DNA of 64,000 nucleotides from CAYPLH01 sp964411505 (GCA_964411505.1 CAYPLH010000001.1:120578-184577), one strand, 5' to 3'; positions 8,740 to 15,722 are shown, numbered from the stretch's first letter. The notes: generated by a model not told the origin, from the sequence alone. Program-made: numbers and translations.

Positions 8740-10300
8740 GAAAAAAGATTCTACTGTGAAAAAGAAACGTTCCAAAAAAGAAGCCGTAGTAAAACCGTTG
8801 GTGTTAACTGAACAAGATGGTACTGTTATTCCCAAAAAGTTTTTGGGTTTTGCAGAAGGGCAATACTACGATTACGGTGTTGCTGTTAATGAAGACCGTG
8901 CTATTCCGTCTATCTTAGATGGTATGAAACCTGTTGAACGTCGTTTGTTGTGGGCTGCACATGTAGCTGGAATTACAACGAAGACTAAAAAGTCTGCGCG
9001 TATTGTTGGTGACACTATCGGTAAATATCACCCGCACGGTGATAGTGCTGCGTATGAAGCAATGGTTACTGCAATTAATAAACCGATGCCAACTTTTGAA
9101 GGTGAGGGTAACTTCGGTTCATTTAGTGACACACGTGCTGCTGCGCAACGTTATACCAACGCGAAAATTTCCCGTTATGCAATGAAAGTATTTTTCGACC
9201 CGTTCTATACACCAATTATTGAAACGGTTCCGAACTACGATGGGGAAGAAGTTGAACCTGTTCTTTTGCCTGCTTTGTTGCCGAATCTTTTGCTTAACGG
9301 TACACAAGGTATCGGCGTAGGTTTGAACTCTGTTATTCCTGCATACTCTGCTGATTCTATTTTGAAAGTAGTTAGAGCTATGTTCAACGGAGAAACAGTA
9401 GACGCTAAGTTCTGCGTAAAAACCTTGGAATACGTTACTGCGTGGGGCGCGACGTATGACAAGAAAGCAAACAAAGAGCAATCTGCTCAGATTATTAAAA
9501 CTGGCGGCGGTCGTATTGTTTTCGACGTGGTTATGAAACTTAACGCGAAAGCAAAAAATATTACTGTGGTTGGTTTTCCGCATGACAACATGGAACAGGT
9601 TTTGGAAACCCTTTATCCAGAATCTAAAAACATGACTACGGCAGCACAGCGTAATTCTGCTAAGACTAAATCGAAAGCAATTCAGCAATATATGAAACGT
9701 GCTTATGATGCGTCCAAGAAAACGGACAAAACAGGTACGTTGATTATTGAGTTGAAGCCCGGTTTGAAAGCGGAACAACTTACAGACGCCTACGATTATT
9801 TCTTGAAGCTGCTGAATAAACCGAAAACCTTCAATATTAATATTACCCATAGACGATTGAAGAAAAAGTCTTCTGGTAACGTTGTTGAAGTTGCGCTTGA
9901 ATCTGTTTCCGTGTTGCAGATTTTGGAAGCGTGGAAAAAGTATCGTATCGAACTGGAACAGAAAGCCGCTGTTTACTGGCAAGGTAAGACGCAAGAAAAA
10001 ATCAACACCAATGAGTTGATGCAGTTGGCTTTCAAACATTTGGACGCGTTGATTAAAGTAATCCGAAAGAAACATGCGTCTCTTACCGAACTGCGTGACG
10101 AAGTTGCAAAGCTTTTGAAGATCAACGAAAAGCAAGCGCAGATCATTATTGAGCGTAAGCTGTATCAACTGTCTGGTTTGGAAGAAAACCAACTGAAAGA
10201 GCAACACAAGAAACTTTCGGCTCAATTGAAAGAGTTGCAGAAGCGCGAGAAAAAACCAGAAGGCTTTATTCTGGAACATTTGAACGCACTGAAAATCTAA
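8729..10300 (+). CDS. Type II DNA topoisomerase, DNA-cleaving subunit (GyrA/ParC, T4 gp52 type)
   Basis: About 523 aa. The winged-helix/tower region shows RIVGDTIGKYHPHGD and EGEGNFGS, and the catalytic tyrosine is in AAQRYTNAK (about Tyr142), the residue joined to the 5' DNA end. A C-terminal helical gate region follows (residues about 380-520, Lys/Glu-rich, coiled). There is no GyrA-type beta-pinwheel, so it is short like T4 gp52 and would relax or decatenate rather than supercoil. The ATG at 8729 overlaps the end of the partner gene, follows GGAG and implies translational coupling; the N-terminus is Lys-rich. Confidence 0.9.
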   Translation: MSSKKKDSTVKKKRSKKEAVVKPLVLTEQDGTVIPKKFLGFAEGQYYDYGVAVNEDRAIPSILDGMKPVERRLLWAAHVAGITTKTKKSARIVGDTIGKYHPHGDSAAYEAMVTAINKPMPTFEGEGNFGSFSDTRAAAQRYTNAKISRYAMKVFFDPFYTPIIETVPNYDGEEVEPVLLPALLPNLLLNGTQGIGVGLNSVIPAYSADSILKVVRAMFNGETVDAKFCVKTLEYVTAWGATYDKKANKEQSAQIIKTGGGRIVFDVVMKLNAKAKNITVVGFPHDNMEQVLETLYPESKNMTTAAQRNSAKTKSKAIQQYMKRAYDASKKTDKTGTLIIELKPGLKAEQLTDAYDYFLKLLNKPKTFNINITHRRLKKKSSGNVVEVALESVSVLQILEAWKKYRIELEQKAAVYWQGKTQEKINTNELMQLAFKHLDALIKVIRKKHASLTELRDEVAKLLKINEKQAQIIIERKLYQLSGLEENQLKEQHKKLSAQLKELQKREKKPEGFILEHLNALKI

Positions 10301-10303
10301 CAA

Positions 10304-10325
10304 GGGGCGCAAGCCCCATTTTTTA
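10304..10325 (+). terminator. Rho-independent terminator after topoisomerase genes
   Basis: GGGGC-GCAA-GCCCC stem-loop with a tetraloop, followed by ATTTTTTAC. Confidence 0.85.
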
Positions 10326-10348
10326 CTAAATTACTTACGTGAGGATTA

Positions 10349-10591
10349 CTGACTACGTATAGGTTTTTTCTTCTCGCCTTTTCTTTTCTACTTTCCGCTT
10401 GTGCAGATTACACGCAAGTTGAAAACTCGCCTACTGAGATAACTTGTTATTCTGGCGGTACTGTTATATTTTCTGGAAAACCTGTCGGCGGTGTACTATT
10501 AAGCAGGGGAACTATGATTGAGTTTACAGATAAGTCTACTCTTAAACGTGTACTCATTCAAAATGCAAGTTGTGTAGTTTCCCCTTATTAA
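10349..10591 (+). CDS. Small lipoprotein with apparent CTG start
   Basis: 80 aa if initiated at CTG. The frame reads a positive N-terminus, a hydrophobic segment (FFLLAFSFLLSA) and a lipobox LSAC ending at Cys about 19, then a short soluble domain with two further Cys. This is a textbook lipoprotein signal, so export and lipidation are expected. No ATG, GTG or TTG exists between the in-frame stop at 10340 and the signal peptide. CTG at 10349 is the best candidate, with GAGG four bases before it (short spacing); ACG at 10355 is an alternative. Function unknown: superinfection exclusion or an Rz1-like role are possible. Confidence 0.5.
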   Translation: MTTYRFFLLAFSFLLSACADYTQVENSPTEITCYSGGTVIFSGKPVGGVLLSRGTMIEFTDKSTLKRVLIQNASCVVSPY

Positions 10592-10599
10592 CAAGTTTT

Positions 10600-10706
10600 G
10601 CGCCCGTAGTTCAACCGGATAGAACAAGGGGGTGTATCGGAACAGCCTTCTAAGCTGTAGTCCCGTAATAGGATCAATGTGGGTTCGAGTCCCACCACTC
10701 CCACCA
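10600..10706 (+). tRNA. Disrupted tRNA-Arg(UCU)-like locus, 5' part and anticodon arm
   Basis: From 10600 there is a normal tRNA start: acceptor GCGCCCG, TA, and D-arm GTTC...GAAC. An anticodon arm ACAGC-CTTCTAA-GCTGT (anticodon TCT, Arg) lies at 10642-10658, but about 15 extra bases separate it from the D-arm. A perfect T-arm (GTGGG-TTCGAGT-CCCAC, 10679-10695) and CACTCCC-ACCA follow. CACTCCC pairs with GGGGGTG at 10628-10634, not with GCGCCCG. The partner for GCGCCCG is CGGGCGC near 11199, beyond the HNH gene. Either two tRNA genes are collapsed here or one is interrupted. Confidence 0.5.
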
Positions 10707-10731
10707 TTCTTATTTTCTACGGAGGTATCTT

Positions 10732-11166
10732 GTGAAAATAAAACTAAAAAGTCCGTTTAAAGAAAAATGGAAATTTGGTTACCTACGTAAAAGTAAAGAT
10801 GGCAGAAAAAGAGTTGATTTATTTAACTCGAATACAGATAGAACAACTATAAGTTACGCCCGCTACAAAGTTAGCGTTAAACGCGGTGTAATATTGAGTT
10901 CAAGATACGAAGTAGATCATAAGAATGGGGATAAAACAGATGATTCAAGTCGTAACCTTCAAGTTCTTAGTCGTAAGAAGCATTTAGAAAAAACTTTGAA
11001 GGAGCGACCTAAAAGGAAAATTTCTATTCTTATTTGTCCTATATGTCACAAAGAATTTCAAAGGTACACAAACCAAATAAAGAAAAATACTGTCCCAAAA
11101 TGTAGTAGACGGTGTAATGGTAAATGGGGTTTAATCTGTGGTTCTGGTAGAAAATGGAATCCGTAG
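10732..11166 (+). CDS. HNH homing endonuclease inserted in a tRNA locus
   Basis: 144 aa, GTG start behind GGAGG. An HNH core is visible: YEVDHKNGDKTDD (about residues 60-72) followed by NLQVLSRKKH. The C-terminal zinc knuckle is CPIC...CSRRC (about residues 100-126). It has the usual size of phage free-standing HNH enzymes, which nick or cut DNA and spread their own gene. It lies between the two halves of a tRNA-Arg-like gene, so the insertion probably targeted the tRNA. There is too little flanking sequence for a group I intron around it. Confidence 0.75.
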   Translation: MKIKLKSPFKEKWKFGYLRKSKDGRKRVDLFNSNTDRTTISYARYKVSVKRGVILSSRYEVDHKNGDKTDDSSRNLQVLSRKKHLEKTLKERPKRKISILICPICHKEFQRYTNQIKKNTVPKCSRRCNGKWGLICGSGRKWNP

Positions 11167-11203
11167 CCGTAGGGTTGCAGGTTCGAGTCCTGCCGGGCGC
11201 GCC
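11167..11203 (+). other. Detached 3' part of tRNA-Arg
   Basis: GCCGT-AGGGTT-GCAGG-TTCGAGT-CCTGC-CGGGCGC-GCCA resembles an anticodon 3' strand, variable loop, T-arm and acceptor of a tRNA ending in CCA. CGGGCGC is the exact complement of GCGCCCG at 10600-10606. Joined to the 5' part and anticodon arm it would make a normal tRNA-Arg(UCU). Confidence 0.6.
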
Positions 11204-11289
11204 AAATTCTTTAACAAAGAAACGTTTACTAAACTAGTAAACAAATAACTAGGGTTAACTATGTATCTGGATAAATATTTTCATTTTGG

Positions 11290-11326
11290 TTTGAGGCATT
11301 TGTGTCACTCACACGGGAGCCTCAAA
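11290..11326 (+). promoter_or_regulatory. Hairpin enclosing the ribosome binding site
   Basis: TTTGAGGC (11290-11297) pairs perfectly with GCCTCAAA (11319-11326), and GTGT pairs with ACAC inside. The GGGAG Shine-Dalgarno at 11315-11319 lies within this structure and the ATG follows immediately at 11328. This could reduce translation until unfolded (thermometer or protein-controlled operator); inferred from sequence only. Confidence 0.4.
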
Positions 11327-11327
11327 A

Positions 11328-11699
11328 ATGTCACGCACTTACAGAAAGAAAAAGTACACTCGAAAGAGTTACAGTGTCTTTGAATCCGATTATGTAAATT
11401 ATCATTTTTCACACAAAGGTCGTCGTGCATTCGCGGCTCACTGGTGGGATGATGTTTACCTTCGGTATGTAGGAGAAACTGAACAGCAGGAAAAGAAGCG
11501 TATCAAAAAAGAACGTGCTCGTTTTTACAGGGACGGCGGAAAAGTTCACGGAGTTTCTTTTGTTCTCAAGTGGAATGAAAAGAAGCGAGTTCGTGCACAC
11601 GACCGCAATTTCTGTGCTAAAGCGAAGCACTTTTGTTTTGATGCAATTCCTGAGTACTGTGAAGCTGAAACGCGTAGCTTGGTATGGCAAGCGTTTTAA
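11328..11699 (+). CDS. Basic hypothetical protein, 123 aa
   Basis: Not recognised. Very basic (N-terminal RKKKYTRK; a KKRIKKERAR segment near residues 56-65), rich in aromatic residues, with three Cys and several His in the last third. No signal peptide or membrane segment. Probably nucleic-acid- or ribosome-associated by composition. The Shine-Dalgarno site lies in a hairpin, and the gene is closed by a strong inverted repeat at 11704-11727, so it seems to be its own unit. Confidence 0.6.
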   Translation: MSRTYRKKKYTRKSYSVFESDYVNYHFSHKGRRAFAAHWWDDVYLRYVGETEQQEKKRIKKERARFYRDGGKVHGVSFVLKWNEKKRVRAHDRNFCAKAKHFCFDAIPEYCEAETRSLVWQAF

Positions 11700-11703
11700 C
11701 AAA

Positions 11704-11727
11704 AGGGTGAGGGTAAAACCTCACCCT
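11704..11727 (+). terminator. Strong hairpin after the 11328 gene
   Basis: AGGGTGAGG / CCTCACCCT, 9-bp perfect stem with a GTAAAA loop. It has no clear T-run, so it may be a processing or stabilising hairpin rather than an intrinsic terminator. Confidence 0.55.
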
Positions 11728-11761
11728 CGTTCTAATTAAATAATCAAAACAGGAAGAAGTA

Positions 11762-11956
11762 ATGAAACGGCCTTTGAAATTTTTTACTAACCCGCATGAC
11801 TCTATTGAGTATATTGCGAGAGCATCATTATCTTTTGCCAAAGATAACACTAGGAAAGTATCTTTTACTTTACGCGGTATAGATATTGAAGTGTCTCCTA
11901 GTAGTACTGTTGAAGAAATTATTCAAGAATACAAAGATAAACAGGATAACTCTTAG
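11762..11956 (+). CDS. Hypothetical protein, 64 aa
   Basis: Not recognised. The ATG follows AGGAAG at good spacing. Small, soluble, mixed-charge protein with a probable beta-strand centre and an acidic helical C-terminus. First of a run of four short, tightly spaced genes (11762-12661), which suggests one operon. Confidence 0.6.
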   Translation: MKRPLKFFTNPHDSIEYIARASLSFAKDNTRKVSFTLRGIDIEVSPSSTVEEIIQEYKDKQDNS

Positions 11957-11963
11957 GTGACTT

Positions 11964-12161
11964 ATGTCGTCAAAAACTTCGTATCGTCGTCAAGCAAGAA
12001 AAAATAAGCGTGATAATAATACAGAAGCTGAATTAAATTTTGAATTGAACAGCCGAAATTTTGAAGGTAAGTTTCGTAAAGAAAGAAAAGCCAAATCAAA
12101 AAACCACGAAGACTATTTCAAAGACTTGGATGAAGTAGACAAAACAAACTTAGGAAAATGA
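11964..12161 (+). CDS. Charged hypothetical protein, 65 aa
   Basis: Not recognised. Highly charged, probably helical or disordered: Arg/Lys-rich N-terminus and an acidic/basic alternating C-terminus. The ATG follows AGGTGACTT. It starts eight bases after the preceding stop and ends one base before the next start region, consistent with co-translation. Confidence 0.6.
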   Translation: MSSKTSYRRQARKNKRDNNTEAELNFELNSRNFEGKFRKERKAKSKNHEDYFKDLDEVDKTNLGK

Positions 12162-12162
12162 A

Positions 12163-12456
12163 ATGGCTGACTGTAAACTTTGTGAACGTAGTTGGCCGCT
12201 TAATTCTCAAATTGCTTTTAAGCATGTAAATACTTGGGCATATAAATTTGTGTTGCGGCAAATCCGTTCTAACCGGAAAAATAATTACTGTGTTCCGTTC
12301 AAATACGCTTTGCGTACTAAAGAAGAACCTAAATTTTTATTGCTTGAGCGTTTGAATATAGAAGAGTCAATGCGTAATAGGCGAAGGTCTATGAGGTTTA
12401 ATATCCGAGATTTTAATAACTACTACAGTTCAAATCCAATTTGCGACAAGTGGTAA
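12163..12456 (+). CDS. Basic hypothetical protein with N-terminal CxxC, 97 aa
   Basis: Not recognised. CKLC at residues 4-7 suggests half of a metal site; His and Cys residues further on could complete it. The middle is Arg-rich (MRNRRRSMRFN near residue 70), giving a strong positive charge, so RNA or DNA binding is plausible. Starts one base after the stop of the gene before it. Confidence 0.6.
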   Translation: MADCKLCERSWPLNSQIAFKHVNTWAYKFVLRQIRSNRKNNYCVPFKYALRTKEEPKFLLLERLNIEESMRNRRRSMRFNIRDFNNYYSSNPICDKW

Positions 12457-12460
12457 ACTT

Positions 12461-12661
12461 ATGTGCTTTATAAAAAGGTTTTTTTGCAAAGATAAGTTTA
12501 AAGAAATTTCTTGTAGTCATAATTATGAAGAGAAAGAATGGGAAGGTACGGTAACTGTACATAGGATTAATGGCGATAAAGATTCCTTTGCTGCTACTCT
12601 TACCTACATGGTTTGTACAAAGTGCAACAAAAACACCTTTATCAAGTACAAAAAAATCTAG
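12461..12661 (+). CDS. Small zinc-ribbon-like protein, 66 aa
   Basis: Not recognised as a named family. An early Cys/His set (C18, H20) and a late CTKC pair (about residues 52-55) are arranged like a small zinc ribbon with beta strands between. Last gene of the four-gene cluster; starts four bases after the preceding stop. Confidence 0.55.
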   Translation: MCFIKRFFCKDKFKEISCSHNYEEKEWEGTVTVHRINGDKDSFAATLTYMVCTKCNKNTFIKYKKI

Positions 12662-12672
12662 AGTTCAATCCG

Positions 12673-12777
12673 CCCGGTATAGAAAATGTAGGAGAGGCAA
12701 CTCGTTACAAGCACTAGCGTCCGTCCGAAACTTAAAGACGTTAAACTAGGATTCGCTACTGTACTACGTCTACCGGG
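12673..12777 (+). ncRNA. Candidate structured RNA
   Basis: Non-coding 138-base gap. CCCGGTA (12673-12679) pairs with TACCGGG (12771-12777), closing a 105-base domain. Inside, TAGCG (12715-12719) matches CGCTA (12754-12758) and AGACGT (12736-12741) matches ACGTCT (12766-12771); these two cross, as in a pseudoknot. TGTA...TACA with an inner GAG/CTC closes a further small hairpin. It is not a recognisable tRNA. It lies directly upstream of the 12800 gene, so a riboregulator or independent small RNA are both possible. Confidence 0.35.
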
Positions 12778-12799
12778 AACCTAATCAAAAGGGATTTTT

Positions 12800-13144
12800 A
12801 TGCAAGACTTTGAAGCTTTAGTAATTCAAGTCTACTATCACAAACATTATTTTGCTGATCTTCTAAGAATTGATGTAAATAAAAATGACTCCCCTAAATC
12901 GTTACACGAAGTGTTAAATGAAATACAAAGTATACCTGTAGACCCGGTAACTAAATACGTTGTAGTTAACGATACCAAACATCACGTTCAAGAAATAAGT
13001 ATGCAAATTTCTTTGCGTACTACTGAGCACACTTATGTACAGATGATAGTTAATTTTGGTGACTCTCGAAGCTGGCGTTTTTTAATTCGTCATTTTTATT
13101 TACAGCTTATGGGCTATAGCGTATTGGCCAAAGGGGTTAACTAA
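12800..13144 (+). CDS. Hypothetical protein, 114 aa
   Basis: Not recognised. Soluble, mixed alpha/beta composition, many aromatic and His residues; no motif seen. The ATG follows AAAGGGA. It sits after the structured non-coding stretch and before a gene that appears to start at ATT on its own stop codon, so the two may be translationally coupled. Confidence 0.6.
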   Translation: MQDFEALVIQVYYHKHYFADLLRIDVNKNDSPKSLHEVLNEIQSIPVDPVTKYVVVNDTKHHVQEISMQISLRTTEHTYVQMIVNFGDSRSWRFLIRHFYLQLMGYSVLAKGVN

Positions 13145-13407
13145 TTATTGGTTTATTCGTTTGTGATAATTGCGACTGTATAGAAAATACTGCGCTAGGT
13201 TTATACTGGTCGAGAAATAATAAAGACTTATGGCCACCTGAAATCTTAGGTAAGGCTCTTTGCTCTGAATGTGCACCCTTACATTTTAAAGGCGGGAAAC
13301 GCTTCGAGAAATTTACAGGTAAATGGCACGGCAAATTCCCAAAAGAAAATACGACCCCAATGATGGAAGGAAATATGAAAATAGATAACTGTATTTATTT
13401 TCGCTAA
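13144..13407 (+). CDS. Zinc-ribbon-like small protein with apparent ATT start
   Basis: 87 aa if begun at ATT 13144. The frame reads VCDNCDC near the N-terminus and LCSECAPLH in the middle, two CxxC pairs typical of a small zinc ribbon, followed by a basic GGKRFEKF segment. In-frame codons upstream are TAA, then CTA ATT ATT; no ATG/GTG/TTG precedes the Cys motif. AAGGGG lies seven bases before the first ATT, an ideal spacing. The start overlaps the previous stop by one base. Codon content is normal, so this looks like a real gene with a rare start rather than a pseudogene. Confidence 0.5.
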   Translation: MIGLFVCDNCDCIENTALGLYWSRNNKDLWPPEILGKALCSECAPLHFKGGKRFEKFTGKWHGKFPKENTTPMMEGNMKIDNCIYFR

Positions 13408-13436
13408 TTTTAATAACACCTTCGTTGTAACCAAAA

Positions 13437-13446
13437 CTGTAAAGTG
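13437..13446 (+). promoter_or_regulatory. CTGTAAAGTG motif upstream of the 13494 gene
   Basis: Exact copy of the repeated decamer; 47 bases separate it from the ATG. Confidence 0.45.
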
Positions 13447-13493
13447 TTATCAGTAATACAGACTTTATTAAGAACTTAATTGAGGACTATTAA

Positions 13494-14408
13494 ATGGCTA
13501 ACAAGATTTTGAAGAAAGTAAAGTCTCTGGATAAGCACAGTCGTCAAATCCGAAAATCAAAAGACTTTGACTCTTCCTATACATCTACGGTAAAAGCTTC
13601 GGTTCTGGCCGATGAACTGGCGTCAAAAACAAAAGGTCAATCACGCGCTATTTTTACTCGCCTTACCAATGAATTAGGTTCGCTGGAAAAATTGCATAAT
13701 ATGCAGTCTGCCGGTGACTTGGAAATGGCTACTTTGAGAAAAGCGAATAAAAAAGTTCGTAGCAAAGTGAAGAAAGCCATTAAAGCTTATGTGGAAATCT
13801 TGAAAGAAGACAAAGCTAACTCAGATAAAGAAAATTCAATTCAAGCTAAAGTAACTGAAAAAGTTACAGCAGCGTCTATGGATTTTCTTGAAATTGATAA
13901 AATCCTAAAACAAGAATTGGAAAACGAAAAGAACGCGGATATGTTTTCCGCTTTCCGAGAAAAATCACAGCCTCTTTATAAGGCTGTGAAAAAGGCCAAG
14001 AAGTCTGCAAGTGGTATGGCTTTTGCTCGCGCCCCTATTATTGTTATTGGTAGCGGTCTTGTACCAAAGCATTTTAAAGACGCGGGTATCCCAGTAAAAC
14101 GTGCTGCTAACTCTCTTGTGTTGGAAGACCAATTGGTGATTATCCATTACAATGCGAAGAAAGCAGATATGGATAGAAAACATTCGTCTAGTACTTTGAC
14201 TGACGATAACACCAGCTTTATTAATTCGTTTAATAAAGCTAACCCGAATGAAAAAATCTCTATGGTAAATCAGAAAATTGCGCACATCGTAATGGATGGT
14301 GCTAATTATTCTGTCATTTGGGTTATGCCACAAAAAGACATTAATAATTTCAGCCGCGTAAATAACAATACCCCGTTGCATGTAAGAACTTGGGATATTT
14401 TCAAGTGA
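13494..14408 (+). CDS. Hypothetical protein, 304 aa
   Basis: Not recognised. Residues 1-170 are Lys-rich and helical (probably coiled coil). The C-terminal 130 residues look like a compact alpha/beta domain (APIIVIGSGLVPKHFKDAG, later HIVMDGANYSVIWVMP). The GSG loop after a hydrophobic strand resembles a nucleotide-binding turn but lacks a Walker lysine. Strong AATTGAGG ribosome site and a CTGTAAAGTG motif upstream. Next to the 2H phosphoesterase gene, seven bases apart. Confidence 0.6.
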   Translation: MANKILKKVKSLDKHSRQIRKSKDFDSSYTSTVKASVLADELASKTKGQSRAIFTRLTNELGSLEKLHNMQSAGDLEMATLRKANKKVRSKVKKAIKAYVEILKEDKANSDKENSIQAKVTEKVTAASMDFLEIDKILKQELENEKNADMFSAFREKSQPLYKAVKKAKKSASGMAFARAPIIVIGSGLVPKHFKDAGIPVKRAANSLVLEDQLVIIHYNAKKADMDRKHSSSTLTDDNTSFINSFNKANPNEKISMVNQKIAHIVMDGANYSVIWVMPQKDINNFSRVNNNTPLHVRTWDIFK

Positions 14409-14415
14409 GGTATTT

Positions 14416-15030
14416 ATGAGCACCACACCGAGTAGCGGCGTTACCGTTAAAACAGTTCCGAAGGGTATGCTTATTTGTAAGCCTACTAAACGTGACTTGG
14501 ATTTATTCTTGAAAGCAATTGTTTTGGACTGTCCTTTTCCTAGCGTACTTCGACCGGAAGAACTTCACGTAAGTATTTTCCGTAGTAAGGAACCTATGGA
14601 AGATTTGGTTCCGGAAAAGAATAATTCTTTTGAAGCGGTAATTCGCACGGCCCAACATTGGAAAAACCCGGTTACTGGTTTGAATTCAATTATTCTTTTG
14701 TTGGATTCACCAGACCTTGAAGAACGTAACGCGGAATTAGATAAAAAGTATCCTAACTTTTATAAGTTGGATGAAGTAAATAAATATAAGCCGCACATTA
14801 CTTTGGTTCAGGGTGTTCCGCCACATTCAGAAAGAAACCGATGGTGGTTTAATAACTTGATTGATAAATTTTCGTCTACTGTAGGTATTTGGCATAATGT
14901 CAAAATTACTTTAGTCGGCGAAGAATTAATTACCGATACCGTAAAATATCCTGCGGGTTATAAAATTTCTGATTATCGTGAAGACGCACCAGAACTTATT
15001 GAGCCTTATGTTTCTGCGGTTACTAAATAA
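14416..15030 (+). CDS. 2H phosphoesterase, Acb1-like (putative anti-CBASS)
   Basis: 204 aa. Two HxS/T motifs spaced as in 2H phosphoesterases: LHVSIF (His51, Ser53) and PHITLV (His127, Thr129). The stretch between them (HWK..., LDSPDLEERNAEL, then a Tyr/Lys-rich lead into KPHITLV) recalls T4 Acb1 (gp57B), which cleaves the cyclic oligonucleotide signals of CBASS. By analogy it would hydrolyse 3'-5' or 2'-5' cyclic nucleotides in the host cytoplasm, using the two His as acid/base. The fold is fairly sure; Acb1 function is inferred from remembered family features. Other 2H roles such as RNA end processing remain possible. Confidence 0.65.
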   Translation: MSTTPSSGVTVKTVPKGMLICKPTKRDLDLFLKAIVLDCPFPSVLRPEELHVSIFRSKEPMEDLVPEKNNSFEAVIRTAQHWKNPVTGLNSIILLLDSPDLEERNAELDKKYPNFYKLDEVNKYKPHITLVQGVPPHSERNRWWFNNLIDKFSSTVGIWHNVKITLVGEELITDTVKYPAGYKISDYREDAPELIEPYVSAVTK

Positions 15031-15078
15031 CACTGTTCAAAATTTGAGCAATCAGTTTTGACCCTATTGACGGCGTGA

Positions 15079-15169
15079 GACAGGGCGTAGTACACTGCGG
15101 CTATCCCCTGTCTGCCCCGTTTCTAGCGGGAAGCAGACGATACCCAAGCCGCCTGTTTCCCGCTAGAAA
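15079..15169 (+). promoter_or_regulatory. Two-hairpin structured 5' leader of the AT-hook gene
   Basis: GACAGGG (15079-15085) pairs with CCCTGTC (15106-15112), and TTTCTAGCGGGAA (15120-15132) pairs perfectly with TTCCCGCTAGAAA (15157-15169). The region is GC-rich compared with neighbouring genes and lies between the 2H phosphoesterase stop and the AT-hook start at 15218. It may control expression of that gene, or encode a small RNA. Confidence 0.45.
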
Positions 15170-15217
15170 TGCATACGCTCTCTGGCAGATCGCACTTAAC
15201 CGGAAGGAAAAACCAAA

Positions 15218-15679
15218 ATGGCAAAAGCAGCAAAAAAAGCCGAAGCAAAAAAACGTGGACGCCCAGCAAAAAATAAAGAAGTAAAAGAAACTACTAAAAA
15301 GAAAACTTCCAAAACAGCGGAAGTGAAAAAAGCCGAAAAGAAAAAGGCTGAAAAGAAAGCTACCAAAAAGGTAGAAAAAATTGCTAAGGCAATTAAAGAG
15401 AAAACCAAGAAATCAAAAGCAGACACTGCCGCACCTAAAAAGCGTGGCCGTCCTGCTAAAGAAAAGGCTGAAACTACTGCTCCGAAAAAGCGCGGTCGCC
15501 CTGCTAAAAAAGCAGAAGACAAAGTAGAAAAGAAAGCTGCTAAACCGAAAGCTACGAAAAAGGCTAAGGAAAAAGCACCTGCTAAAAAAGCGAAAGCAAA
15601 GCCGGTGAAAGAGAAAGCAGCTAAGTCGAAAAAAGCAGAGTCTGCTAAAAAGCGCGGTCGCCCTGCTAAAAAGAAGTAA
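15218..15679 (+). CDS. Histone H1-like AT-hook protein, 153 aa
   Basis: Made almost entirely of Lys, Ala, Glu, Thr and Pro, with four KKRGRPAK AT-hooks (near residues 12, 75, 90 and 146) linked by Lys/Ala runs like the tail of histone H1. It should bind AT-rich DNA nonspecifically in the minor groove. Good AAGGA ribosome site; single-gene unit between a structured leader and a clear terminator. Possible roles are compaction of phage DNA or displacement of host nucleoid proteins (inference). Confidence 0.75.
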   Translation: MAKAAKKAEAKKRGRPAKNKEVKETTKKKTSKTAEVKKAEKKKAEKKATKKVEKIAKAIKEKTKKSKADTAAPKKRGRPAKEKAETTAPKKRGRPAKKAEDKVEKKAAKPKATKKAKEKAPAKKAKAKPVKEKAAKSKKAESAKKRGRPAKKK

Positions 15680-15692
15680 CTAGCAAGACTGT

Positions 15693-15722
15693 AGGGCAAT
15701 AATTAAATTTATTGCCCTTTTT
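15693..15722 (+). terminator. Rho-independent terminator
   Basis: AGGGCAAT / ATTGCCCT stem around AATTAAATTT, followed by a T-run (CCCTTTTTG). Confidence 0.85.

Noticed and set aside
9119..10312. Minus-strand frame of nearly 400 codons
   Set aside because: It is a shadow of the topoisomerase A-type gene on the opposite strand; its translation has no domain pattern.
10600..11203. Group I intron in the tRNA
   Set aside because: Outside the HNH gene only about 100 bases upstream and 14 downstream remain, too little for the P3-P7 core, and the whole anticodon loop lies in the 5' part.
11261..11383. 40-codon frame overlapping the 11328 gene
   Set aside because: It has an acceptable ribosome site but runs through the hairpin and into the next gene out of frame with no recognisable content; kept only as a possible leader.
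15075..15284. Plus-strand frame starting in the hairpin region
   Set aside because: It overlaps the AT-hook gene out of frame and reads through the paired stems; no ribosome site.
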